A DNA stretch of 64,000 nt from Hallerella succinigenes (lineage in GTDB: Bacteria; Fibrobacterota; Fibrobacteria; Fibrobacterales; Fibrobacteraceae). The DNA lies in contig NZ_PGEX01000001.1 in assembly GCF_002797675.1 (NCBI RefSeq), positions 1,302,001-1,366,000 of the forward strand. The letters are read 5' to 3'. The notes beneath the pieces are model-generated. The model did no database searches, was not told where the DNA came from, and saw only the letters and a program-made list of their open reading frames with translations. Below are positions 8,719-16,656 of the stretch, piece after piece (the stretch's first letter is position 1; every line of letters starts with the position of its first letter). Made by a program: the position numbers and the translations under genes.

Positions 8719-9364
8719 TCTTCAATCTCGGAGATAGAAAGAGTTCTTGAGCCAGCACATCGGTGCTGGCTTTTTTCATAATCTGTTCCATCGGTACAAA
8801 GTAAGTGGCGGCACGTCTCAAGTCCTGATCTGTGTGCCAGTGGACTTCGCGGTCGCGGTTGTGATAGACAAAGTTCCAGCCGAGCAGAAGCGTCTGGATT
8901 CCCATGGATGCAAGCGTCTGCGGAACGGTGGCGAACTGTCCTTGCGTACTTACAAGCACAAGAGCGTGTAGCTGATGGTACTGCGCATACAGCATTACAT
9001 CTTCTTTGAGTTCTAAGTTTGGGCAAAGGTCGTTCGCATAATTGACACCTGCGAAATGCACGTCGTAGCCAGCCTTCTTGAGCTCGTCCGAAAAGTACAT
9101 CATGCCGCGGTGGCGGTAATCGTTATCCTCTTCGGGATTGCGGTAGGGATGGTAATAATGCGCCATCATTTCGATTGCATGTCCGGGCCAAAAGTAGCGG
9201 CTCGCTTGAACGGCGACCCAATGCTTTAATCCTAAAAAGTTGATGCCCGAACATTCCGGATTTGCACTCCGGTAATATTCGTTGACCTTGCGCATGGTAA
9301 AGCCATCGACGAAAAGCCCCACTTTGAGCGGGGCTGTGTTACCTTGGAATTTGGATTCTAACAT
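8651..9364 (-). CDS. NYN/LabA-like (PIN-superfamily) domain protein
   Basis: A 237-aa soluble protein. The opening VGLFVDGFTMRKVNEYY carries the first acidic residue of the NYN nuclease fold. Later blocks YAQYHQLHALVLVSTQGQFATVPQTLASMG and IQTLLLGW fit the expected second acidic/Ser-rich loop and Rossmann-like strand of the LabA/DUF88 group. In the second loop, where active NYN nucleases usually have SGDxD, the sequence is STQGQF, so catalysis is doubtful. The last roughly 22 residues are read through the end of the beta-barrel gene. The ribosome site AAGGAGG sits in a hairpin. Confidence 0.65.
   Translation of the reverse strand: MLESKFQGNTAPLKVGLFVDGFTMRKVNEYYRSANPECSGINFLGLKHWVAVQASRYFWPGHAIEMMAHYYHPYRNPEEDNDYRHRGMMYFSDELKKAGYDVHFAGVNYANDLCPNLELKEDVMLYAQYHQLHALVLVSTQGQFATVPQTLASMGIQTLLLGWNFVYHNRDREVHWHTDQDLRRAATYFVPMEQIMKKASTDVLAQELFLSPRLKIKAYREVSSGFPRGTSRLPLRQ
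8750..8777 (+). terminator. Intrinsic terminator embedded in the convergent NYN gene
   Basis: The stem AGCCAGCAC pairs with GTGCTGGCT across a four-base loop and is followed by six T on the plus strand. The minus-strand side has no U run, so it should end only the beta-barrel transcript. The same bases encode a KKASTDVLAQE stretch of the NYN protein. Confidence 0.75.
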
Positions 9365-9367
9365 AAA

Positions 9368-9396
9368 AGGGTTCCCTCCTTGTAAAGTGGAACCCT
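9368..9396 (-). promoter_or_regulatory. Hairpin overlapping the Shine-Dalgarno of the NYN gene
   Basis: On the minus-strand RNA, AGGGTTCC pairs with GGAACCCT. The AAGGAGG ribosome site lies in the loop and runs into the 3' arm, 10 bases before the start codon. It could reduce translation or respond to a ligand or protein; no known element was recognised. Confidence 0.4.
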
Positions 9397-9413
9397 CTTA
9401 GGAATAAGACGTT

Positions 9414-9440
9414 TTTCGCTGTGATTTGTCCACCGCGAAA
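9414..9440 (-). terminator. Possible terminator hairpin after the lamin-tail lipoprotein gene
   Basis: TTTCGC and GCGAAA arms with an inner GTG/CAC pairing lie just downstream of the stop at 9448. The minus-strand side lacks a good U run, so this is only a weak candidate. Confidence 0.3.
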
Positions 9441-9447
9441 TAAAATT

Positions 9448-11010
9448 TTACAAAACGCCCGGAGTCGGCTCCTTCGCTTCCCAGTTCGAAGGTTCATAAC
9501 CCGAGATCGTGTAATCGATACGATTCAAGCTGTAACCTTTACCGTCCGCTTCTTCCGGCCAAAGGCCGCCGTCGGAGTAGAGGAGCGCATCGGAGACGTG
9601 GTAGTAGACAATCGTCGAATCCTTCAGGTCCTTTGCCACTTCGGAAGGTTCTTCGACCGAGACCTTTTCGCCGCGGTTCGAAAGCTTACCCGTATACTGG
9701 AAAACCTGAACGGAATCGGCAAGCACGCCTTCCCACTTTTTGCGGAATTCGTCTACAGTAATGCTCACCGACGTGTAACCGTCCGTATCCGTATAAGAAG
9801 ACGGGATAAGGACTGCGACTTCACCTGGTTCGAGCGTATGGTTCTCTCCAAATTCAAAGCCGACACCGCCGATTTTCCAGCCTTTGTAGCTCAAGTTGAG
9901 CATAGGGCGGAGCGTTACCGTCGAATCACCCTTGTTCACGATTTCAAGGAATTCCACGTCGCCGTCGAGCGGATTGTAGAAGACTTCGCTGATGTAAATC
10001 GGTCCGAGATCGATTTCGGAATTCCTAGCGCCTTCAGTCGGTTTCTGCAAAGTTCCCTGCTGGGTCGACCCGTCGGAAAGTTCGATTACGCCGGCAGAAA
10101 GCCCCGTCGGGACGGCGGAATATTCCATGCCCGATTCCACACCGGTCACTTCACCATCCTGCACTTCACGCAGGTAAACCGCTTCACCGCGGGCGACAAA
10201 AGAAACGCTTGACTCGTTACCGTCTTCCGTAAGGAGCGTGTGCAAAGAAAGGTAAGCGCCACCCGCAATCGTCGTTCCGCTCGGAATGTAACGGACGCTG
10301 TCTTTTGCGTCAGCACGGACAACCTTCCATCCGCTGATGTCCGTTTTCGAAGTTCCCGCATTGTAAAATTCAATCCAGGAGCCGGTTTCGTCGCTGTGGT
10401 ACGGCATGATTTCGTTGATGCGCACCGAGGAAGTTGCATAATAAGGATCTTCGGTCGAACCCGGATTTCCGTTCACGATCTTGCTCGCCGCCCAGGATTC
10501 CGCATAGGCAGGATTTTCTCCCATGTAAACGAGAGAGCTCCCATTGCCATCGGCAAGACTTGGCCAAGGAGGATTGTTGTCGTAACGGGCGTCAAAGTCG
10601 CCTTTACCGTCGAGCTTCACTTCCAACACGTCGCCCGAGTTCGAAAGCTTAAAGCCGGCGTCCCACTGGAACAGGCGCCCCTTGTAATCCGGATACTTTT
10701 CACGGAAAAGCGCCGAGTCTTCCGTCACCACGATGATTTCACCCTTGTCGAGTGCTTCATCGGGGAACGTAAATTCCACAGCGCCGTCCAAACGCAAATT
10801 CACGTTGGACATGCTGGAAAGGGATGTTCCCGAAAGGGTGAGTTCCACAAATTCCGGATAGCCGTCCGCCGGATGATACATGAGTTCCGTCACGGCCATC
10901 GCCGGGATCGAAACGGTACGCGTTTTTCCACTGCTGCTTTCGGAGCAGGCTGTCATGGAAAACGTAGAGAGCATGGCGGCGGAAACCGCCAAGGGTAATA
11001 TTTTTTTCAT
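9448..11010 (-). CDS. Lipoprotein with three lamin-tail-like domains
   Basis: A 520-aa envelope lipoprotein. It has a signal peptide with lipobox STACS-like TAC near residue 22, then three beta-sandwich repeats of the lamin-tail (LTD) type, each opening with an xITELMYHP / RINEIMPYH / YISEVFYNP strand and a following EFVEL / WIEFYNAG / EFLEIVNKG strand (about residues 35-130, 190-290 and 330-445). LTD modules are often linked to CotH-like or nuclease domains; here no kinase or nuclease follows. It is the last gene of a five-gene operon, overlapping the VTC gene by 4 bases (ATGA), so it is translationally coupled. It probably acts at the cell surface as a binding or scaffold partner of that system. 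Confidence 0.75.
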   Translation of the reverse strand: MKKILPLAVSAAMLSTFSMTACSESSSGKTRTVSIPAMAVTELMYHPADGYPEFVELTLSGTSLSSMSNVNLRLDGAVEFTFPDEALDKGEIIVVTEDSALFREKYPDYKGRLFQWDAGFKLSNSGDVLEVKLDGKGDFDARYDNNPPWPSLADGNGSSLVYMGENPAYAESWAASKIVNGNPGSTEDPYYATSSVRINEIMPYHSDETGSWIEFYNAGTSKTDISGWKVVRADAKDSVRYIPSGTTIAGGAYLSLHTLLTEDGNESSVSFVARGEAVYLREVQDGEVTGVESGMEYSAVPTGLSAGVIELSDGSTQQGTLQKPTEGARNSEIDLGPIYISEVFYNPLDGDVEFLEIVNKGDSTVTLRPMLNLSYKGWKIGGVGFEFGENHTLEPGEVAVLIPSSYTDTDGYTSVSITVDEFRKKWEGVLADSVQVFQYTGKLSNRGEKVSVEEPSEVAKDLKDSTIVYYHVSDALLYSDGGLWPEEADGKGYSLNRIDYTISGYEPSNWEAKEPTPGVL

Positions 11011-11849
11011 GCAAAGATCTCCTTCGAATCTTCAAAGTTACCTGCCAAATATGGGAAGCGCGCATCGCGGAAGTCCTTCGGCTTTTCGTAAACGCGTTTC
11101 CATTCGGCAGCTGCATTTCCGAACTTAGAAAATGCGCCATGCTTTAAATTAAAACGACGAATCAAATCGAGCATCCAATAAGGTACCTGCAAAGCCGGAC
11201 ATTTGAGTTCAAGCACAGCATTGCAGTCCTTTTGGAAGAATCTCGGAATACCCGTAGACCACATTTCCTGCGGATTCACGGTATAATCGAAGCCGTTTTC
11301 TTCGCGGAAGCGCATTCCCATATCGATCGTCACACGGGAATATTCTTCGCGAGTGCCGAACCAGGCGCGACGCTTGTACTGCGTGAGCAGTCTCGGATGT
11401 GCATTGTGCAGCCACGTCTTGTTCAAGAATTCGCGGATGTATTTGCGGTCCTGGTCCGTTTTGCACGGCCATTCCTCTTCCGGGTGTTCCCAGACAAAGG
11501 AAGGATTTACGCCTTTGATGGTTCCACGGCTCTTGTAGCAGACACGTCCGATTTTGCGTTTGCATTCAAAGTGAAAAAAGCCGTCATCGGCCGGATGTTC
11601 CCCATACGTGCGGACGCGCATGTTGAAACGGTCCAATAGCCCCGCCTTTTTCCAGCCGAGGAAAGTCCAGCGCGGCGAATCCAGGTACAAATTCGTAATC
11701 CAATAGAATTTACCCGGTGTGATTTTGGAATAGTAGTCCTCTTCACAGTACGGCTTCAAGAACTCGCCTATCTCGTCGGCGAGTGATACTGGAATATGAT
11801 ACTTGAGCTCGAATCTTTCGAGCAGGCTGAATCCGCGCGCTTCACTCAT
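11007..11849 (-). CDS. VTC-domain polyphosphate polymerase-like protein
   Basis: A 280-aa protein of the VTC/triphosphate-tunnel type. The signature RFELKYHIP is at residues 12-20, RVRTYG with two basic residues at 78-80, and ECKRK (Glu95, Lys97) follows. These are the charged residues that line the tunnel in TTM-fold enzymes. Yeast VTC4 makes polyphosphate from ATP, and bacterial homologues are annotated as polyphosphate polymerases. There is no signal peptide or membrane segment, so it would act on the cytoplasmic face. It overlaps both neighbours by 4 bases. The chain length and product are unknown. Confidence 0.8.
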   Translation of the reverse strand: MSEARGFSLLERFELKYHIPVSLADEIGEFLKPYCEEDYYSKITPGKFYWITNLYLDSPRWTFLGWKKAGLLDRFNMRVRTYGEHPADDGFFHFECKRKIGRVCYKSRGTIKGVNPSFVWEHPEEEWPCKTDQDRKYIREFLNKTWLHNAHPRLLTQYKRRAWFGTREEYSRVTIDMGMRFREENGFDYTVNPQEMWSTGIPRFFQKDCNAVLELKCPALQVPYWMLDLIRRFNLKHGAFSKFGNAAAEWKRVYEKPKDFRDARFPYLAGNFEDSKEIFA

Positions 11850-13153
11850 TTTGCAGGTCCCGCTTTCAAATGATTCGTCACATCGGTACGCGCAAGCGCA
11901 CCCATTCTGTCGAGCATATCCAAGTAGATGGTAAAGATGTCCATATCGAGCTGAACAATCTTCAGCTGGCTCTGCAAGGAGCTTTCCTTGGCGCGCAAAA
12001 GAAGAAGAGGATCGTTGCCCGCCTTCGTCGCAAAGTCTTCGAAGAGCGCGCCCTGGTCCACCTGTTCCACGAACTTCTGCTGCACATCGCGTTCCGCGAT
12101 TAAGCCGAGGATTTCTTCACGCAAGCGTTCCACCTTCTGGCTCAAATCGCGCTTCGCTTCCTGGTAGTCGCGTTCGCTTTCGAGAACGTCAATCTGGCGC
12201 TTGAGGTTTGAATTGTCGTTTCCCGAGAAGAACGGCAAACGAATAGCGACAGAGGCATAGAACTTGTCTTGAGTTCTGCGGTCGTCGTCGGTACGCTGCA
12301 ACTGCCATTCTTCTGTGCAAGAAGAACCAGAGCAGGACTGCGTCACCCATTTGTACTTGTACTTTGCATGCACGTACTTGTAGCCGACGCCGATCTTCGA
12401 AATGAAATTGCGTTCACCGGCCGCGTCCTGGCCCGCCTTCTTTTCGTTCACCAGCCACTTGGCTTTCGCGGCGGCGACGTCGGCGTACTTTTCCGCATCC
12501 ATCGGCATGTCCTTCAGAATACTCTTCAGCTCATCTATCGTCGGAAGAAAATTCGAATCGATCGAAACGGAATCGTATCCCTTCACAAACGAAAGGAGCT
12601 TGAGTTTCGAATCGTTCATCGAGTTCGAATCCGCCACGAGCTTTGCACTGATCGCAGCCTGTTCTTCCATCGCCGTCACCAGGTCCTGCAAACGAAAGGT
12701 TTCAGAACCCGCCAGCGCCTGCAAGACTTCAATGCGGTCCGCGGCGATCTGAGCGAGCTGTTCATGGATCAAACGGATCTGCTGGCGCAGCACGTAACGC
12801 AGAGCGTGTTCATAACGTTCAAACATCACTGCGGAACGGTCGTAGTTCATCAGCGCACGCTGATACTCCACCTGGCTCTTCCAGTAAGCTTCATCCGCGG
12901 ATCCTTCGCCAAACGCCTTCGGCTTGATCTTCAACTCGAAATCATGTTCAAGGAATCCAAAACCGTCGAGCGTATATTCAAACTCGAGATCATCCCAAAG
13001 TCTGGTGCAAGAACGGCCCCCGATAGCAGTCTGCTTCTTTTGCGAAGCCTGAATAACGGGATCTTCATCCGCAGACGCAACGAGCTTGTCCCACGTGAGA
13101 GGCTCCGCGACAGCGCATGCCACGAGAATCCCGCACCAAGCTAAAGTTTTCAT
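11846..13153 (-). CDS. TolC-family outer-membrane efflux protein
   Basis: A 435-aa exported protein with a short signal peptide (MKTLAWCGILVACAVA). The rest is mostly long amphipathic helices with two repeat-like halves, for example MNYDRSAVMFERYEHALRYV and KLKRQIDVLESERDYQEAKR-type coils, as in TolC/OprM channel proteins. A strand-forming segment with FYASVAIRLPFFSG lies near residue 290, typical of the membrane-spanning barrel. A Cys pair in TQSCSGSSC (near 270) is unusual. It sits immediately after the HlyD-type gene with a 4-base overlap, so the two should form an envelope-spanning pair. Confidence 0.75.
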   Translation of the reverse strand: MKTLAWCGILVACAVAEPLTWDKLVASADEDPVIQASQKKQTAIGGRSCTRLWDDLEFEYTLDGFGFLEHDFELKIKPKAFGEGSADEAYWKSQVEYQRALMNYDRSAVMFERYEHALRYVLRQQIRLIHEQLAQIAADRIEVLQALAGSETFRLQDLVTAMEEQAAISAKLVADSNSMNDSKLKLLSFVKGYDSVSIDSNFLPTIDELKSILKDMPMDAEKYADVAAAKAKWLVNEKKAGQDAAGERNFISKIGVGYKYVHAKYKYKWVTQSCSGSSCTEEWQLQRTDDDRRTQDKFYASVAIRLPFFSGNDNSNLKRQIDVLESERDYQEAKRDLSQKVERLREEILGLIAERDVQQKFVEQVDQGALFEDFATKAGNDPLLLLRAKESSLQSQLKIVQLDMDIFTIYLDMLDRMGALARTDVTNHLKAGPAK

Positions 13154-14250
13154 TCCTGACCTCCCTGGATCGCAGAGTTTTCCAAGATCTTCGGCATTTT
13201 GCTTTTTTCCGCAATCGTCACTTTTTCGCCGAGAAGGAGACCGTTCTTGTCCGGAACGCGAATCATCACTTCACGACCGTAGAGCGGCATATCGACCATC
13301 TTAAGCAAACGGATCGGATACGGAACGATGCGGCTCGACATTCCAAGCACTTCACCATCCATGCGTTCACCGGAACCGCTGATCACTTCGATCGCGTCAC
13401 CGACCTGGATGCGGGTGTACACCTTTTCGTTGATGTAGCCGCGCACGAGAGTCACCGCCTTGTGCGTCAAAGTGATGATCGGGTTGTAGCTCGAAATTTT
13501 TTCGCCGTCACGCGCTTCCACAGTCGCCACGACCCAGCCTTCCTTGGCGATGATCGTCAGTTCCTGCTGTTGCTGCTTCAGGATGTCCATTTCGCGGCGG
13601 AGCGCTTCGGCTTCCGTCTTGTTGCTGGACTTTGCAAGGCCCTTGCTACCGCGCAGAAGACGGATCTGGGAAGCGGCATTCGATTCCGCAATTTTCAATT
13701 CCTGCTTCAGATTGCGAATGGAAAGCAGAATACCATTCGAGCTGTCTGTCTTGATCGAAGTCGAAATGCTCTTGAGCTTCGAAGAAATCGCCTTGTTCTG
13801 TTCGTACTGCTGACTGAGCTTGTCAATTTCAAGAAGAATCGTATTGCGCTTGATGTTCAAATCCGATTGAATGCTCGCCACTTTCTGATCGATGTCCGCC
13901 GAATTCAAATTGGTACGGCCTTCGAGAGCGTCGAGTTCACGGGTAAGCTCGTTCATACGCACAGCAAGATCCGGACGGCTGAGTTCCACAAGCGTATCGC
14001 CCGCCTGAACTTCCTGACCAGGAATCACGTGAATTTTCACGACTTCTACCGCTTCCGGCATACTGACAGTCGTTTCCGCAGCTTCCGCAATACCCGAGAA
14101 CACAATCTTCTGACCGTGGAAAAAATAACCGAGGGCAATAATCGACGCGACCGCAAAAATCCAAGCGATAAGCATCTTGTGCGATTCGATTGCATGAAAA
14201 CGCGAAGAGTTCAGATCTGCCAATTCGTCTAATTTTTTAGAGAAACCCAT
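13150..14250 (-). CDS. HlyD/RND-type periplasmic adaptor (membrane fusion) protein
   Basis: A 366-aa protein. One N-terminal membrane helix (about 28-47) is followed by a split lipoyl/barrel-sandwich motif (HVIPGQEVQAGDTLVELSRP near 120 and a second half near 240), separated by a long coiled coil of about 110 residues. A beta-barrel follows with the YINEKVYTRIQVGDAIEVI strand. This is the architecture of HlyD/EmrA adaptors. The expected inner-membrane partner, an ABC or MFS pump, is missing from the operon; the DUF4956 membrane protein takes that position 9 bases upstream. Confidence 0.82.
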   Translation of the reverse strand: MGFSKKLDELADLNSSRFHAIESHKMLIAWIFAVASIIALGYFFHGQKIVFSGIAEAAETTVSMPEAVEVVKIHVIPGQEVQAGDTLVELSRPDLAVRMNELTRELDALEGRTNLNSADIDQKVASIQSDLNIKRNTILLEIDKLSQQYEQNKAISSKLKSISTSIKTDSSNGILLSIRNLKQELKIAESNAASQIRLLRGSKGLAKSSNKTEAEALRREMDILKQQQQELTIIAKEGWVVATVEARDGEKISSYNPIITLTHKAVTLVRGYINEKVYTRIQVGDAIEVISGSGERMDGEVLGMSSRIVPYPIRLLKMVDMPLYGREVMIRVPDKNGLLLGEKVTIAEKSKMPKILENSAIQGGQE

Positions 14251-14259
14251 GATAGCCTC

Positions 14260-14943
14260 CTACACTTCCGTCGTCGCGTCTTGCATCATGAAGTGAATGT
14301 CCGAAATGCCCGGGACCAGAGTCAGCTCCTTCAGCACTTCATTTGCCGGGCGCTTGCGGCGCAGTCGAACCTGGTAGGCTACATCAATGCGTTCTCCTCC
14401 GTCCACCTCTCGCATCGTAATCAGCACAAATGTCTTGATATTCGCCCGCATAATCTTTTCTAACTGAGCGCGGGATTCCGAATTATTCGGCATTGCAAAA
14501 CGGAGCATACCGTCGAAGAAATTCTTGGTACCGAGTCCCGAACGGGAAAGCACAAAAGCGATTACACAAAAGGTCAAGGTTCCACCCGCAGCGATACCCC
14601 AGGCAAACACACCGCAGCCGATGCCCGCGCCGAGTGCCGCAAACAGGAACATGATATCGCGCGGATCCTTGAAGCTCGTTCTGAATCGAACGATGGAAAG
14701 CGCACCGAGCATACCGAGACCACGACCCACATTATCACCGATCGCCTGCATCACCGTAGCTGCTACCACGGAGCTCAACACGAGCGCCTGCACAAAATTC
14801 CTCGAATACGAAAGACCGAGGAAGGTATGTTCATAGGTAAAACCAATCGCTGTAGAACAGACGAAAGCGAGAAGCAGCGTGTACGCCATCGTAATAACGG
14901 TCGGATAAGCTGCGCTAGATTGGACTGTGAGAAGATCTAACAT
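14260..14943 (-). CDS. DUF4956 multi-spanning membrane protein
   Basis: A 227-aa protein with about four membrane helices in the first 140 residues, then a soluble ferredoxin-like C-terminal domain. The block GRGLGMLGALSIVRFRTSFKDPRDIMFLF is characteristic of DUF4956, which genomes often pair with VTC-domain and CotH or LTD genes. The start chosen is the ATG at 14943 with GGAG six bases upstream; an upstream TTG at 14955 would lack a ribosome site. It is the first gene of the operon and may be a membrane channel or sensor for the VTC partner. A hairpin (CCTGAA/TTCAGG, 14966-14983) lies in its leader. Confidence 0.8.
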   Translation of the reverse strand: MLDLLTVQSSAAYPTVITMAYTLLLAFVCSTAIGFTYEHTFLGLSYSRNFVQALVLSSVVAATVMQAIGDNVGRGLGMLGALSIVRFRTSFKDPRDIMFLFAALGAGIGCGVFAWGIAAGGTLTFCVIAFVLSRSGLGTKNFFDGMLRFAMPNNSESRAQLEKIMRANIKTFVLITMREVDGGERIDVAYQVRLRRKRPANEVLKELTLVPGISDIHFMMQDATTEV

Positions 14944-15172
14944 AATGCACTCCAAAAGGTTATACCCTGAAATTAGATTCAGGCAAAACGGAACGCATCC
15001 AAATAAAAGTTTAAAAAGCGCATTTTCACCCCATTCCGTAGGTCAAAAAGCGCCCTTCGGGATTTTTCATCCCTTTTACATTCAACTTTCTGAAATTTCG
15101 CAAGAAAAGGAGCGACAAATCCGCCCCTTTTCCCACAAAACCATCCCGATTTGGAACTTTTACGCCCAGTCG
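14944..15172. other. Intergenic leader between nhaA and the DUF4956 operon
   Basis: This 229-base gap has no credible gene. It holds the 14966-14983 leader hairpin and a GGGATTTTTCATCCC hairpin near 15059 that may end nhaA transcription. It must also contain the operon promoter, which I could not place with confidence. Confidence 0.4.
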
Positions 15173-16552
15173 TTAAACGGGTTCCACGGCGTCACTGCTG
15201 GATTCCTCAGGCGTGTTCGTCGGCTTCGAAACAATCTTCATAAAGAGGATGCCGAAAATCGCCGAAGCAAAGCTGCCTGTCAAGATACCGACCTTCGCAC
15301 CGGCAAGATACGTCGCATGCGCCGGATCGCCAAAGGCAAGGCCTGCCACAAAGAGAGACATCGTAAAGCCGATACCCGCAAGCATACCGCCACCCAAAAG
15401 GATTTTCCAGTTCACACCGGTCGGAAGCATACAGATCTTCGCCTTGATCGCAGCAAAAGACACAAGGAAAATGCCGAGCGGCTTACCGATCACAAGGCCT
15501 AGCGCCACGGAAAGCGTAACGAGGCTCACCGCGCTCGGTTCAATAACCACGCCCGCATTCGCCAAAGCGAAGAGCGGCATAATCACAAAGTTCACCCACG
15601 GCTGCAAATGCGTATTCAAACGGCCCTGCAACGAACCGCTTTCACGGGAAGTCTTTTCGAGCATCGCAAGCACTTCCTTACGCTGGTCGTTTGTCATCGG
15701 GCGGTTTTCCTTCACCGCGTCGCCAACCGTCACAATCAACTGATCCATGTAAGCGCGCTTCACCATCGGAGCCACCGGAGTCAAAAGACCAATGATCACA
15801 CCGCAAATGGTCGGATGCACACCGCTCTGCACAAAGCAGAACCAAGAGATAACCGCCAGTACGCCGTGCACAAACAGGTTGCGAATGCCCAAGCGGAACG
15901 AAAGCCAGGTCAAAGTGAGGAAGATAACGGCAATGCCCAAGGCGCTCCACTGCACACCGCTCGAATAACCCACAGCCACCACGATAATCGAACCGATATC
16001 GTCCGCAATCGCAAGCGTCAAAATCATCACTCGCAAACCATGCGGAATACGCGTACCGAGAAGCGCCATACAGCCGACCGTAAACGCAATATCCGTCGCC
16101 ATCGGAATGCCCCAACCGTGGTGAGCTTCACCCGGGCAAATCACCAAGTAGATAACCGCCGGGAATATCATACCGCCGATTGCCGCGAGCACAGGCAAAA
16201 GAGCCTTGCGCATATCGTGCAATTCACCGTGAACGATTTCGCCTTTCACTTCAAGGCCGACCGAGAAGAAGAAAATCGTCATCAAGGCATCGTTCACAAG
16301 CCAGCCGAGGGTCGGCGCATGGTGAAGAGCCTTATCGATGCTCCACGGTCCAATCGTAAAATTGAACGGAAGTGACCAAAAAGCGAGATACGTTTCATTT
16401 GAAAGGTTCGCCCACAAAAGCGCGATAATCGTCACGGCAATGAGACCGATACCAGCCGTCGATTCAATTTTCAAGAATCGCTGCACCGGCGCCACGAACT
16501 TGTCGATTGCCTGCAACGGAACCTTTGTACCAAGGACTTCTTTTTCTTCCAT
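15173..16552 (-). CDS. nhaA: Na+/H+ antiporter NhaA
   Basis: A 459-aa inner-membrane antiporter with about 12 helices. The MATDIAFTVG helix and the ILTLAIADDIGSIIVV helix carry the paired Asp residues (about 182-183) that bind Na+ and protons in NhaA. The start is the ATG at 16552, with AGGAAG upstream; reading further upstream gives a hydrophobic extension without a ribosome site. The C-terminus carries a short acidic tail ending near SSSDAVEPV. It likely exports sodium in the bicarbonate- and sodium-rich rumen and helps pH balance. Confidence 0.93.
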   Translation of the reverse strand: MEEKEVLGTKVPLQAIDKFVAPVQRFLKIESTAGIGLIAVTIIALLWANLSNETYLAFWSLPFNFTIGPWSIDKALHHAPTLGWLVNDALMTIFFFSVGLEVKGEIVHGELHDMRKALLPVLAAIGGMIFPAVIYLVICPGEAHHGWGIPMATDIAFTVGCMALLGTRIPHGLRVMILTLAIADDIGSIIVVAVGYSSGVQWSALGIAVIFLTLTWLSFRLGIRNLFVHGVLAVISWFCFVQSGVHPTICGVIIGLLTPVAPMVKRAYMDQLIVTVGDAVKENRPMTNDQRKEVLAMLEKTSRESGSLQGRLNTHLQPWVNFVIMPLFALANAGVVIEPSAVSLVTLSVALGLVIGKPLGIFLVSFAAIKAKICMLPTGVNWKILLGGGMLAGIGFTMSLFVAGLAFGDPAHATYLAGAKVGILTGSFASAIFGILFMKIVSKPTNTPEESSSDAVEPV

Positions 16553-16614
16553 TCTGTTAAACTTCCTTATATGAAAAGAACAACGGGGCGTTAAAATTAC
16601 AAAAAAAACAAGAG

Positions 16615-16648
16615 CATAAAAAAAGGCCTCATGAAACATGAAGCCTTT
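16615..16648 (-). terminator. Intrinsic terminator downstream of the PRPP synthetase gene
   Basis: A stem of AAAGGC-TTCATG pairing with CATGA-GCCTTT (one mismatch) is followed on the minus strand by a run of seven U. Confidence 0.8.
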
Positions 16649-16656
16649 AGAACAAA

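Noticed and set aside
13117-14232. 371-codon plus-strand frame opposite the HlyD-type gene
   Set aside because: Antisense shadow with His/Arg-rich sequence; the minus-strand HlyD and TolC genes explain the region.
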